Below are positions 47,594 through 56,150 of a stretch of 64,000 bases of DNA, piece by piece (position 1 is the first letter of the stretch; every line of letters starts with the position of its first letter). Source of the DNA: an uncultured Clostridium sp. (lineage in GTDB: Bacteria; Bacillota; Clostridia; Clostridiales; Clostridiaceae). A program made the translations under genes and the position numbers. The notes beneath the pieces were generated by a model. The model ran no database searches. It saw nothing but the letters and a program-made list of their open reading frames with translations, and was not told the origin of the DNA. The stretch lies in assembly GCA_902785295.1 (NCBI GenBank), contig CACZYK010000034.1:12588-76587 (forward strand). The letters run 5' to 3'.

Positions 47594-47937
47594 TGATTTT
47601 TAAAGAAAAAATTATAAAATTTAAGCAATAAAACTATAAAAAATTCACTAAAATATATTCGATTTTCTCAAAATTTAAATTTTAAATAATATTTAAACTT
47701 AGAGAAACTAATTTTTATGTTTTTTCAAAATTTATTTTTTATTAAAATCAATTTTATATATTTATTTCAATTTATTAAATTTTTATTCATATATAGATTT
47801 AATATACTTAATTTAAGTCAGATAAGGTCAAATAATTGTGTGTTATTATGATGGAAAATTTTTTTCTGATTTAAATTTAGTAATTGATATTTAATAAAAA
47901 TTTTTATCATTTATTTAAACAAAATCTTTTTAAAATT

Positions 47938-47975
47938 AAAATGCAAGGCTTTAATTTTAAAACCTTGCATTTTTA
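47938..47975. terminator. Terminator hairpin in the recombinase-deacetylase gap
   Basis: AAAATGCAAGG (47938-47948) pairs with CCTTGCATTTTT (47963-47974). T runs exist on both sides. It is 100 bases past the deacetylase stop and may serve it; the strongest T run is on the plus strand, where no upstream gene is seen. Confidence 0.65.
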
Positions 47976-48077
47976 TAAAGTTTATCATTTTTATATTGTA
48001 ATAAAGAAATTATATCTTTTAAAATATTTTATAAATTATTTAATCTAAATTTAAAAATTATATTTTAAATTTACTTA

Positions 48078-49100
48078 TCAGTTTAAATTTGTTACAACAT
48101 CAAATCTATATCCTTGACCTTCCATATAAGTTATAAATTCATCTAAAGCATCTGCATTTGCAACATTAACTCCATGTAATAAATAAATAGCTCCTTGGTG
48201 GCTATAAGTTTTCATCCAATCTAAAGCATATTGTTTATCATTCCATTCAGCAGACCAATCTTTATAAGCAAAACTCCAAAATATACATTTGTAGCCCATT
48301 TGATTTGCATAATCCATTGCACATTCACTAAAACTTCCTTCTGGAAATCTTAATACCTTATTCATTTCAGTTCCTATAAGCTCTTTAAAAGTATCTTCTG
48401 TTATAGCAAGTTCTTTTATAAATTGTTCTGGATTTTCTTTTGCAGTTTGAGCCATATTTGGATGATTATATGTATGATTTCCAACAACATGACCTTCTCT
48501 TACCATTCTTTTTACTATATCTGTATTAGCTTCAATAAAGCCTTTTGTAACAAAGAAAGTTCCTTTTATGTTATGTTTTTTTAAAGTATCCATATTTTTT
48601 TCTGCTTGAGTATTATTTAATCCTTCATCAAAGGTTAAATATATAACTTTTTCATCAGGTCCTAAATAATAACTATTATATTTTTTGAAATCTTCAATAG
48701 ATAATGGCCCTTCTGGTCTTTTAAAATCTCCATTACGTCCAAACCAAAATTCTATATTCTCTGTTGAAGCATCACTTTGTGAAATTGTATAATTCTCATA
48801 GGAATACTTAGGTTTTGAATCATCTATGTTTATATTTATATCACTATCATCTTTTTTTTCATCATCCAAATTCTCTTCTGCTACATTTGTGCTTTCATTA
48901 ACTGCTTGAGTTCCTTTTTTATCATCACCATTAGTAATATTTTCTGTTTTTACATTACTAGTTTCTTTAGAAGTTTTAACCTCTTCTTCTCTATTTACAA
49001 TAAATACAAAGGCTAAAATTAATATTATAAGAGTAATAGAAAAGAAAAAGAACTCGTTTCTATCACTATTTTTTTTATTAGAAGTATCACTTGATTTCAT
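48078..49100 (-). CDS. PdaA-like polysaccharide deacetylase
   Basis: 340 residues. A membrane anchor (about 18-36), then a 90-residue Asp/Lys/Glu/Asn-rich linker, then a NodB domain. Motif 1 is VIYLTFDEGLNN (the DE variant found in PdaA-type enzymes), motif 2 is GNHTYNHPNM with the two metal His, and LRFPEGSFSE and LLHG complete the site. PdaA enzymes deacetylate muramic acid during spore cortex formation; related ones act on vegetative wall. The anchor puts it outside the membrane. AAGGAGAG precedes the ATG. Confidence 0.85.
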   Translation of the reverse strand: MKSSDTSNKKNSDRNEFFFFSITLIILILAFVFIVNREEEVKTSKETSNVKTENITNGDDKKGTQAVNESTNVAEENLDDEKKDDSDININIDDSKPKYSYENYTISQSDASTENIEFWFGRNGDFKRPEGPLSIEDFKKYNSYYLGPDEKVIYLTFDEGLNNTQAEKNMDTLKKHNIKGTFFVTKGFIEANTDIVKRMVREGHVVGNHTYNHPNMAQTAKENPEQFIKELAITEDTFKELIGTEMNKVLRFPEGSFSECAMDYANQMGYKCIFWSFAYKDWSAEWNDKQYALDWMKTYSHQGAIYLLHGVNVANADALDEFITYMEGQGYRFDVVTNLN

Positions 49101-49228
49101 AAAAACTCTCCTTTCATTTATATATAATATTATACAATAAATAGATTACAAAATAATATAATTTTTAAGAATTTCTATATTTTCAGCTTCATAGCTTTCA
49201 TTAGGAACTATTTATAAAGAAAATAAAA

Positions 49229-49275
49229 GCATTGAAAAAATAGAAATGCAATAGTTGTACTCTATTTTTCAATGC
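49229..49275 (-). terminator. Terminator of the cyclophilin gene
   Basis: GCATTGAAAAAATAGA (49229-49244) pairs with TCTATTTTTCAATGC (49261-49275); on the minus strand it is followed by TTTTATTTTC. Confidence 0.75.
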
Positions 49276-49325
49276 TCCTATAAATTCATTGTAAACTACT
49301 CACCACATTATAGAAGTGAGAATTA

Positions 49326-49988
49326 TTATTGCACTTCCTCTAAGGTTTCTGGTTCTGGATATGTAACTCCTTTAGTATCAACTGTTATCTTTTCAATAAC
49401 TACATCATTTAAAGGCTTGTCATTCTCATCTGTTTTAACATTTTGTATTTTATCAAGAATTTCAAGACCAGATGTAACCTTTCCAAAAGCAGCATAATCT
49501 CCATCTAAAGATTCAGTATCAGATGTCATTATAAAGAATTGACTTCCAGCAGAATCTAAAGGAAAAGTAAGTCTTGCCATAGAAATTACTCCCTTAGTGT
49601 GTTTTAGATTATTTTCAAATCCATTTGAAGAAAACTCTCCTTTTATACAATAACCTGGGCCTCCTGTTCCATCACCATTAGGATCTCCACCTTGAATCAT
49701 AAAGTCTTTTATAACTCTATGAAATGTTAATCCATTATAGAACCCTTTGTTAACTAAAGAAATAAAATTGTTTACTGTGTTTGGTGCAATTTCAGGATAA
49801 AGTTCAAGCTCTATAGTTCCATAATCTTTTACAACTATTGAGACTGTTGGATTAGCTTTAGTTGTTGTTGAAGTTGTTTCATTATCATTTGATGAATTAT
49901 TTTCACCTCCACAACTAACTAATAATAAAGAAGTTAAGATAGCCATAAGTATTAATGCTACCCTTTTAATAAATTTTTTGTTTTTCAT
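49326..49988 (-). CDS. Cyclophilin-type peptidyl-prolyl isomerase, lipoprotein
   Basis: 220 residues. Signal peptide with lipobox LLLVSCGG (Cys at about 26) and a Ser/Asn/Thr linker. The cyclophilin domain shows NNFISLVNKGFYNGLTFHRV, DFMIQGGDP and SAGSQFFIMT, with the active-site Arg in HRV. It accelerates proline isomerisation in proteins folding outside the membrane. GGAGAGA precedes the ATG and it has its own terminator. Confidence 0.93.
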   Translation of the reverse strand: MKNKKFIKRVALILMAILTSLLLVSCGGENNSSNDNETTSTTTKANPTVSIVVKDYGTIELELYPEIAPNTVNNFISLVNKGFYNGLTFHRVIKDFMIQGGDPNGDGTGGPGYCIKGEFSSNGFENNLKHTKGVISMARLTFPLDSAGSQFFIMTSDTESLDGDYAAFGKVTSGLEILDKIQNVKTDENDKPLNDVVIEKITVDTKGVTYPEPETLEEVQ

Positions 49989-50100
49989 TACTCTCTCCTT
50001 TTATAATTTAATTTTGTTTCACTATCAAAAATTATATGAAAATTACATATACCTTGTTAGTTCAATCTTATTATACATTATAAAAAAGTATTTGTGAAAT

Positions 50101-50970
50101 TTAATCTTTAAGTAAAGCTATATATTTATCAAGTTCTTTAATATTCATTAATTTATCTTCAAAGTCAGGATAATCTTTGATAATCCTTTTTATGCATCTT
50201 ACACAAAATTCAGTACGTTTTTTATTATCCTTCTTCATAATGTCCTTATATCCCCATATGTGAGTAAAAAGTTTCTGGTTATTTTTAAATAATGTATCTA
50301 ATGAAATAATTTCTTCTGATTTAATACTCATCTTTTTACTGCACATAGCAATAAGCCTCTGCTCTGCAAAAACCATATTAATTATTCTGTCATTTCCCTC
50401 TTTTAAATTTTTCATAAATTCAATAGAAGATGAAGTGTAATAATTTTTAAATTCTTCATTTGCTATGTAAGTAAAAGCAGTATTACAAGGTCTTTCTTCC
50501 CAGTCCCATTCCTTATCAAATTCATAGCCTTCTTTCATAATAAAGCTTTCTTTACCTGGATATACATAATTTAAATCTTCTTTATGAATAGTACATAATT
50601 CTTTATTTTTAAAAAGGTTTTCCACACTGCTCCACACTATAAAATCTGTATCTATCATTGCAAATGGAGTTTTCTCATAATTCATAGCATAAATCTTCCC
50701 TGCTGCCCAAAAAACATTAGGATTTATACTTTGTGGTATATTTTCTAACACTGTATCAATTCCTAAATCCCATATATCTTCAATTCCTAATTTTTTATAA
50801 TATTCAGCTCCTTGAATATCTGTTATCATCTTTATACTTCCATTAAATTCTCTCCATTTTAAAGCTGATAAAATTGTCGTAAGTATTTCAAAATCTTCTA
50901 TAAAATATTCTTTATCTTTATTAAGAGTAAAAAATGGACGAGTCCAGTTTGAATGAAATCCTTTTACCAT
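50101..50970 (-). CDS. DUF6734-like protein with glycosyltransferase features
   Basis: 289 residues, cytoplasmic. The segment FAMIDTDFIVW contains a DxD motif following a hydrophobic strand, as in GT-A glycosyltransferases that bind nucleotide-sugar through a metal. The start MVKGFHSNWTRPFF and the overall pattern match what I recall as DUF6734; certainty is moderate. It is 15 bases after the gene for a protein with a Ser/Asn/Gly-rich C-terminal tail, which makes that protein a plausible substrate. AAGGAG precedes the ATG. Confidence 0.6.
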   Translation of the reverse strand: MVKGFHSNWTRPFFTLNKDKEYFIEDFEILTTILSALKWREFNGSIKMITDIQGAEYYKKLGIEDIWDLGIDTVLENIPQSINPNVFWAAGKIYAMNYEKTPFAMIDTDFIVWSSVENLFKNKELCTIHKEDLNYVYPGKESFIMKEGYEFDKEWDWEERPCNTAFTYIANEEFKNYYTSSSIEFMKNLKEGNDRIINMVFAEQRLIAMCSKKMSIKSEEIISLDTLFKNNQKLFTHIWGYKDIMKKDNKKRTEFCVRCIKRIIKDYPDFEDKLMNIKELDKYIALLKD

Positions 50971-50985
50971 AGAAAAACTCCTTAG

Positions 50986-51510
50986 CTATATTAAATCTAA
51001 TCCATAACCACATAATCCTGAAGAACCTGAAGAGGAAGAGTTATTGTTATTAAAAAATTCAATTTCTTCTTCTGATTGAAATAAGAAATAACTTATATTT
51101 TCCATAAGAGACAAACTTATATTTCTTAAATTTTTATTATCAGTTATCTCGGTTTTATTTTCAGTTGATTCCTCTTCTTTAGAAGGTGTAGACTTTTTTA
51201 TATCATTTGTTTTTAAAATTTTATTTTCTGATAAATTATTTTTTTCTCTTATGTATGCTTCAAATGGTGGTTCTATAACTTTGTATTTATTTATATCCAA
51301 ATAATGAATATCTTCTTTAGAAACAAATCTAAAGCCATTTGTATCTCTAACTAAAATATTTCCAGTACATGTAGCAAGTAAATATGCTTTTTCGCTTTGA
51401 GAATAGGAAGATGAATGGTCATTATCTAATTCTTGTTTTAATTCTTGTTTTAATTCTTGTTCTGGTAATTTTTGTAGTTTAACATCTTTATTATTTAAGT
51501 TATTAGCCAT
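50986..51510 (-). CDS. Protein with QELK repeats and Ser-rich tail ending CGYGLDLI
   Basis: 174 residues, unknown. The N-terminal region contains QELKQELKQELD, coded by a nearly perfect 15-base direct repeat at about 51423-51465. The middle has YLLATCTGNILVRDTNGFRF. The C terminus is EEIEFFNNNNSSSSGSSG followed by LCGYGLDLI, a flexible Asn/Ser/Gly linker ending in a short hydrophobic tail with one Cys. Such a tail can be a site of glycosylation, processing or membrane capture. It is cotranscribed with the DUF6734-like gene. GGGAGG precedes the ATG. Confidence 0.65.
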   Translation of the reverse strand: MANNLNNKDVKLQKLPEQELKQELKQELDNDHSSSYSQSEKAYLLATCTGNILVRDTNGFRFVSKEDIHYLDINKYKVIEPPFEAYIREKNNLSENKILKTNDIKKSTPSKEEESTENKTEITDNKNLRNISLSLMENISYFLFQSEEEIEFFNNNNSSSSGSSGLCGYGLDLI

Positions 51511-51599
51511 ACTTGACCTCCCTATTAAAATATTACTAATATTATTATATCATTCCTTAAATATAATTTTTAGTAGTATAAAGAATTTTTAATAAAAAA

Positions 51600-51649
51600 T
51601 ATTGTTTTGCTCTTCCGCCTTGCTAGCTCCAAGTTAAGACAAAACAATA
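51600..51649. repeat. Hairpin element C: variant of the GCTCCAAGT loop family
   Basis: ATTGTTTTG (51601-51609) pairs with CAAAACAAT (51640-51648). The loop contains GCT, two bases, TCCG, eight bases, then GCTCCAAGT (51626-51634), which aligns with GCT..TCCG.......GCTCCAAGT of element A. A palindrome GCTAGC takes the place of GTCGAC. Confidence 0.6.
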
Positions 51650-51692
51650 AATTTACTCTGCTCTAACTAAAGGAAACATAATTTCCCAATGT

Positions 51693-51727
51693 AAAAGGTA
51701 GCAGGAAAATAAAACCTGCTACCTTTT
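51693..51727 (-). terminator. Terminator of nrdDG
   Basis: AAAAGGTAGCAGG (51693-51705) pairs perfectly with CCTGCTACCTTTT (51715-51727), four bases past the nrdG stop. Confidence 0.9.
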
Positions 51728-51730
51728 AGT

Positions 51731-52234
51731 CTAAAGATTATCTATTTCAACAACTTTGTTTTCCATTTTAGATTTTTTTATATCAATAACTCTTTGGTTT
51801 GAAGAACCTCTATATTTTAAACTTATATTTCTCTTATCTATTTCAAATCTTCCATCAATAAGTACATCTACAAAATTTAATATTTTAAGCTTTTTCTCAT
51901 CCTTAATTATATCTTCATAAAGATATCCACTCCAAAGCCATATTGGTTTATTAGTTTCTTTCTTTATTCTATCTAAAAGCTCTACAAGAGAATTATCCAT
52001 AGTTTGCTCCATAGGCTCTCCTCCAAGAATATTTACTCCAAAAACATTATCGTTTTTAACATAAGAAAGAAATTCCTCTTCAGTTTCTTTAGTCCATGGC
52101 TTTCCATAATTAAAATCTTGTAATTCTTTATTAAAACATCCCTTACAGTTATTTGTACATCCACTTACAAATAAAGTTGTTCTTACATTTGGTCCATTAG
52201 ATACATCAAATTTTCTTATTTCTGCAAAGTTCAT
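51731..52234 (-). CDS. nrdG: Anaerobic ribonucleotide reductase activating protein NrdG
   Basis: 167 residues. A radical SAM enzyme that generates the glycyl radical on NrdD. The cluster motif is SGCTNNCKGCFN (C-x3-C-x2-C) near residue 26, and GGEPMEQ binds SAM. It follows nrdD by 11 bases with AGGAGTG before the ATG. Confidence 0.95.
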   Translation of the reverse strand: MNFAEIRKFDVSNGPNVRTTLFVSGCTNNCKGCFNKELQDFNYGKPWTKETEEEFLSYVKNDNVFGVNILGGEPMEQTMDNSLVELLDRIKKETNKPIWLWSGYLYEDIIKDEKKLKILNFVDVLIDGRFEIDKRNISLKYRGSSNQRVIDIKKSKMENKVVEIDNL

Positions 52235-52245
52235 AATACACTCCT

Positions 52246-54366
52246 TTATAAATGTAAAACTCTATCTCCTATTTCAGCAGTACGTCCCTTATTCCAGAAA
52301 TTTGTACCTATATATCCACAAGTTCTTCTCATAACTTGCATTTCACTTTCATCTCTATTTCCACATGATGGACAATACCACTTTAAATTCTTATCAAGTT
52401 TGATTTCTCCAGTATAACCACATTTATAGCATATATCTGGCTTAGTATTTATTTCTGCATATTGTACATTATGATATATAAAGTTTATTATTTGCTCAAC
52501 TGCTTCTAAGTTTCTGCTCATATCAGGAACTTCTATATAAGAAATGCATCCTCCAAGGCTTATATTATGAAATTGTGATTCAAACTTAAGTTTTGAAAAA
52601 GCATCTATCTCTTCACATACATGAACATGATAAGAATTTGTGTAATAAAGCTTATCAGTTACATGAGGTATCTCTCCAAATCTTTGCTTATCTAATCTAC
52701 AGAATCTATAAATTAAGTTTTCTGCTGGAGTTCCATATAAACCAAATCCTAATCCAGTTTCCTTTTTCCATCTATCACATGCTTCCTTCATATGATTCAT
52801 CACAGCTAAAGCAAACTTTTCTCCTTCTTTAGTAGTATGACTCACTCCAAGCATAGCATAAGTCATTTCACATATTCCAACATATCCTAAGGATAAAGTA
52901 GAATATCCATTTTCAAGAAGTTTATCTATTTTTTCTCCCTTCTTTAACCTAGCTATTGCACCATGTTGCCAATGTATTGGAGATACATCAGATAATGTAC
53001 CCATAAGCATATTATGTCTTACAAGTAAAGCTTCCTTACATAATTCTAATCTTTGGTCAAGCATATCCCAGAAAAGTTCCATATCTCCATCAGCAATTAT
53101 ACCAATTTGAGGAAGATTTAAGCTTACAACTCCTTGATTGAATCTTCCATACCACTTATAATTTCCATTTTCATCCTTCCAAGGACTTAAATGACTTCTA
53201 CAACCCATTGGTGGGAAAGTATTTCCTTCATAATTTTTTCTCATAATTTTAGCAGATTGATAATCAGGAACCAATCTCTTAGCTGTACATTTAGCAGCAA
53301 GCTTTGTTATATAGTCGTATTTGCCCCCTTCAAGACAATTATGTTCATCTAAAAGATATACAAGCTTAGGGAATGCTTCTCCAATTTCTTGACCTTTATA
53401 ATTTTTCATTCCCTCTAATCTTTGCTTTATCATCTCTTCACATATTAAAGCCATTTCCTCTTCATATTCATGACCTTCCTCTATTTCAAGATAAATTGTT
53501 CCAAAAGGAGATTGACCATTTGTTGTTTGAAGAGTTGAAAGTTGATATCTTATTGTTTGAACACCATCTTTTAAATCCTTCATCTTCATATCATTAGCTA
53601 AATCTCTTGCTAATTCTTCATTATTATACTTCTCCATATAAAATTTATAGAACTTATCATAAGTAACTCTAAGATATTTAGCTAAATGCTTTATAGTAAT
53701 ACTTTGCCCACCATATTGATTACTTGCAACCTGTGCCATAATTTGAGTTGTAACTGTACAAGCAGTTCCAAAAGACTTAGGAGTTTCAACAAGTTTATCA
53801 TTTATTACAGTTCCATTATCAAGCATATCTTCAAGATTTATTAAACAGCAGTTAAATATTGGTGATAAGGTATAATCCATATCATGCCAATGGATTATAC
53901 CTTCATCGTGAGCTTGAACCATATAGGAAGGTATAAGTTTTCTTCTTGAAATATCCTTTGATACTTCCCCTGCTATTAAATCTCTTTGGGTTGCAGCAAT
54001 AACAGAATTTTTATTAGAATTTTCTTTTAAAACATCCTCATTAGTTTTATGAATAAGACCTAAAATACTTTCATCTGTTGTATTTACATTTCTTTTAAAT
54101 TCTTGTACAGCTCTATATCCTTCATAAGCTTTAGCTGTTACTGATTGCCCATAATGAACTAATCTATCATATACATAAGTTTCTATTTTATATATTGTTG
54201 GTATTTCATCTGATGCTTTAAAAAACTTTTCAGCATCATTGGCTATTAATCTTGCGATATCTGGAAGGTATATTCCACTTCCATTTTTCATAGCTTTTGT
54301 AACAGCCTCTCGTATTTTCTTTTTATCAAATGGGACTTTACTTCCATCTCTTTTTATTACCTTCAT
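52246..54366 (-). CDS. nrdD: Anaerobic ribonucleoside-triphosphate reductase NrdD
   Basis: 706 residues. An N-terminal ATP-cone (about 3-92) gives allosteric control of activity. The catalytic barrel contains HWHDMDY, FNCCLINLEDML and the thiyl-radical region. The C-terminal zinc knot is CYKCGY...CPSCGN, and the glycyl radical is in RRTCGYIG shortly before the end. It reduces NTPs to dNTPs with formate as electron donor in the family and is oxygen sensitive, fitting a strict anaerobe. AGAAGGGAAAC precedes the ATG. Two AT-rich dyads upstream resemble NrdR boxes. Confidence 0.97.
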   Translation of the reverse strand: MKVIKRDGSKVPFDKKKIREAVTKAMKNGSGIYLPDIARLIANDAEKFFKASDEIPTIYKIETYVYDRLVHYGQSVTAKAYEGYRAVQEFKRNVNTTDESILGLIHKTNEDVLKENSNKNSVIAATQRDLIAGEVSKDISRRKLIPSYMVQAHDEGIIHWHDMDYTLSPIFNCCLINLEDMLDNGTVINDKLVETPKSFGTACTVTTQIMAQVASNQYGGQSITIKHLAKYLRVTYDKFYKFYMEKYNNEELARDLANDMKMKDLKDGVQTIRYQLSTLQTTNGQSPFGTIYLEIEEGHEYEEEMALICEEMIKQRLEGMKNYKGQEIGEAFPKLVYLLDEHNCLEGGKYDYITKLAAKCTAKRLVPDYQSAKIMRKNYEGNTFPPMGCRSHLSPWKDENGNYKWYGRFNQGVVSLNLPQIGIIADGDMELFWDMLDQRLELCKEALLVRHNMLMGTLSDVSPIHWQHGAIARLKKGEKIDKLLENGYSTLSLGYVGICEMTYAMLGVSHTTKEGEKFALAVMNHMKEACDRWKKETGLGFGLYGTPAENLIYRFCRLDKQRFGEIPHVTDKLYYTNSYHVHVCEEIDAFSKLKFESQFHNISLGGCISYIEVPDMSRNLEAVEQIINFIYHNVQYAEINTKPDICYKCGYTGEIKLDKNLKWYCPSCGNRDESEMQVMRRTCGYIGTNFWNKGRTAEIGDRVLHL

Positions 54367-54522
54367 GTGTTTCCCTTCTTTCCAACTAACAATAATTATT
54401 ATTTAAGAATTGTTAAATGATTTTTAACATTCATTTCTTATTATACACAAAAAAAAATTTAAAAAAAGACTTTACAAAATAAAAAAAATACTTTTTATCT
54501 TTTGGAAAATTTTATCTATTGC

Positions 54523-54580
54523 AATCTATATATAGAATATAATTTTAAATGTAAATGTTTACTACCACAATATATATAAG
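54523..54580 (-). promoter_or_regulatory. Candidate NrdR box pair upstream of nrdD
   Basis: ATTCTATATATAGATT (54523-54538, minus strand) matches about 12 of 16 positions of the NrdR consensus ACACwATATATwGTGT. A weaker second box CTTATATATATTGTGG (54565-54580) begins 42 bases away, about four helical turns. Paired boxes at whole-turn spacing are the rule for NrdR. Confidence 0.45.
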
Positions 54581-54581
54581 T

Positions 54582-55157
54582 TTATCTCATTTCTAAATTT
54601 TTAAGTTTTTTAATTTTTTCATGAAATTTATTATATATTTTTATCATTTTTTCTTCAGTTGAATATTTATCAACTTCCTCTATTGGAATCCATTTTACTC
54701 CACTATTTTCATCTTCCTTTATTTTTAATGTGTCTTTCTCATCTCCTTGAAGAAGATAACATATAGATAAGTGAAGATGTGATGATACATATTCTCCTCT
54801 TCTTATATGACCTTCAACAGTTATTACATCTAAAGAGAATATATCTTTAGAAATAGGCTTTATATTTTTAATACTAGTTTCTTCTTTAGCTTCCTTTATT
54901 GCAACTTTAAGAAGATCTTCTTCCCCATCTGCATGCCCTCCTGTCCAAGACCAACTATTATATATATTATGAAAAACCATAAGAACTTTTGTAAAATCCT
55001 TATTTACAATATATCCTGAACTTGTTATATGAACTATTATGTTTTCACGAGTAAGAATATTATCAAAATCATTTATACACTTTAAAATAAATTCCTTATC
55101 CTTTTCTTCTTGTATATTATAAGGTTTATATTTTTTAATTTCTTCTATATAATTCAT
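54582..55157 (-). CDS. Nudix hydrolase
   Basis: 191 residues. The Nudix box is [20 protein letters not shown] followed by ET, fitting G-x5-E-x7-(R/K)-E-x2-E-E; the usual Arg is Lys here. The substrate cannot be told; a helical N-terminal extension of 45 residues is present. AAGGAGG lies before the ATG, itself directly preceded by a terminator hairpin, so the gene either has a promoter hidden in that hairpin or depends on read-through. Confidence 0.88.
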   Translation of the reverse strand: MNYIEEIKKYKPYNIQEEKDKEFILKCINDFDNILTRENIIVHITSSGYIVNKDFTKVLMVFHNIYNSWSWTGGHADGEEDLLKVAIKEAKEETSIKNIKPISKDIFSLDVITVEGHIRRGEYVSSHLHLSICYLLQGDEKDTLKIKEDENSGVKWIPIEEVDKYSTEEKMIKIYNKFHEKIKKLKNLEMR

Positions 55158-55169
55158 TGTATCCTCCTT

Positions 55170-55207
55170 AAAAAAATTTAGCTAGAAAATAAGAATCTTC
55201 TAGCTAA
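55170..55207 (-). terminator. Terminator abutting the Nudix ribosome site
   Basis: On the minus strand TTAGCTAGAA (55198-55207) pairs with TTCTAGCTAA (55178-55187), then seven T, then AAGGAGG of the Nudix gene. It ends the transcript of the 53-residue membrane protein. Confidence 0.8.
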
Positions 55208-55219
55208 AATAATAATGTA

Positions 55220-55381
55220 TTACCAAAATGGCTTTATTTCTTGAACTGTTCCAATTAAAAGCTTCATTACAAGAAATAATAAAAGTATTCCAATTATAAC
55301 AGAAACTATACCACCTATTATCCACAAAAATATTTCTAATACTTTTGCTTTTTTAGAGTTTTTATCTTTAATAAGTTTCAT
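55220..55381 (-). CDS. 53-residue single-helix membrane protein
   Basis: The product begins MKLIKDKNSKKAKVLEIFLW, continues with a long hydrophobic helix containing IIGGIVSVIIGILLLFLVM, and ends VQEIKPFW. A basic N terminus and one helix of about 25 residues predict an N-in membrane protein. GAAAGGAGG lies before the ATG with normal spacing. It lies between the KE-rich gene and the Nudix gene. Function unknown. Confidence 0.75.
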   Translation of the reverse strand: MKLIKDKNSKKAKVLEIFLWIIGGIVSVIIGILLLFLVMKLLIGTVQEIKPFW

Positions 55382-55428
55382 TTTGTAATAACTTCCTCCT
55401 TTCTTTATTCTTTGGTCTATTGATTTAA

Positions 55429-56022
55429 TTATTCTTCTTGATTTTCTTCTTCCTTCTTACTTTCTTCTTGAACTTCTTGTTGAGGTTCTTCTTTAACTTC
55501 TTCTTTGACTTCTTCCTTAGTTTCCTCTTTACTTTCTTGTTGATTAACTTTGTCTAATAAATTCAATATTTTATTTACATTATCTTTTTCTAATAAATTC
55601 AATATTTTACTTAGATTTTCTATAAACTCTTTTGCTAAATCTCCAACACTCTTTTTTTTTTCTTCCTCTTTATTTTCTTCTTCTTTCTTCTCCTCCTCTT
55701 TATTTTCCTCTTCTTTTTGCTCGCCTTCTTCAGGATTAGAAGCTTCACTCCAATCTATAACATAATAAGGAAAAGGTTTTTTGGTAGGAATTTTATTAAG
55801 AACAGGAAGAGTATGCTCATATACTTCTTTAATTTCTTGATTTTCTGTTATTTTAAAACCTTCATGCTCTAATCTTTTTTTATCATCATCAGAAATATAA
55901 TCAACCCTACAATTTGTTTTCCCATTCATACTACTTTCTTCTATAAGAGCAATTAAATCTTCATTTATAAGGTCTCGTTGTCTTTTCATTGCTAAGCTAA
56001 ACATTTCATTAGCCATTGACAT
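55429..56022 (-). CDS. Protein with Lys/Glu-rich repeats, unknown function
   Basis: 197 residues from ATG 56022, chosen because GAAGGGAG sits nine bases upstream; the longer open frame has no site. The N-terminal 100 residues are globular (MANEMFSLAMKRQRDLINED). Residues about 105-130 and 165-197 are Glu/Lys repeats such as KEEENKEEEKK. Between them are two copies of a leucine-rich unit, IEN/NKILNLL(E/D)K. Probably cytoplasmic with disordered or coiled-coil parts. The 53-residue membrane protein follows 47 bases downstream. Confidence 0.65.
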   Translation of the reverse strand: MSMANEMFSLAMKRQRDLINEDLIALIEESSMNGKTNCRVDYISDDDKKRLEHEGFKITENQEIKEVYEHTLPVLNKIPTKKPFPYYVIDWSEASNPEEGEQKEEENKEEEKKEEENKEEEKKKSVGDLAKEFIENLSKILNLLEKDNVNKILNLLDKVNQQESKEETKEEVKEEVKEEPQQEVQEESKKEEENQEE

Positions 56023-56150
56023 AAATACCATCTCCCTTCTATATACACATTTTATCACAATATTTATTCTTTGTAATATAAAGTGTGTAACATTTTGTAT
56101 TATAAGAAATATCTTATTATAAGAAACACTAATTTTAGGAGTTTTTATTA

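Noticed and set aside
49150..49215. Short coding-like text on the minus strand (VPNESYEAENIEILKNY)
   Set aside because: Only about 20 codons between stops, no start or ribosome site; possibly a gene remnant but not supportable.
51423..51465. CRISPR-like short direct repeats
   Set aside because: Three tandem 15-base units are coding repeats (QELK) within a gene, with no spacers.
55550..55765. Plus-strand Ser/Phe-rich frame
   Set aside because: Antisense shadow of the Glu/Lys-rich repeats of the minus-strand gene.
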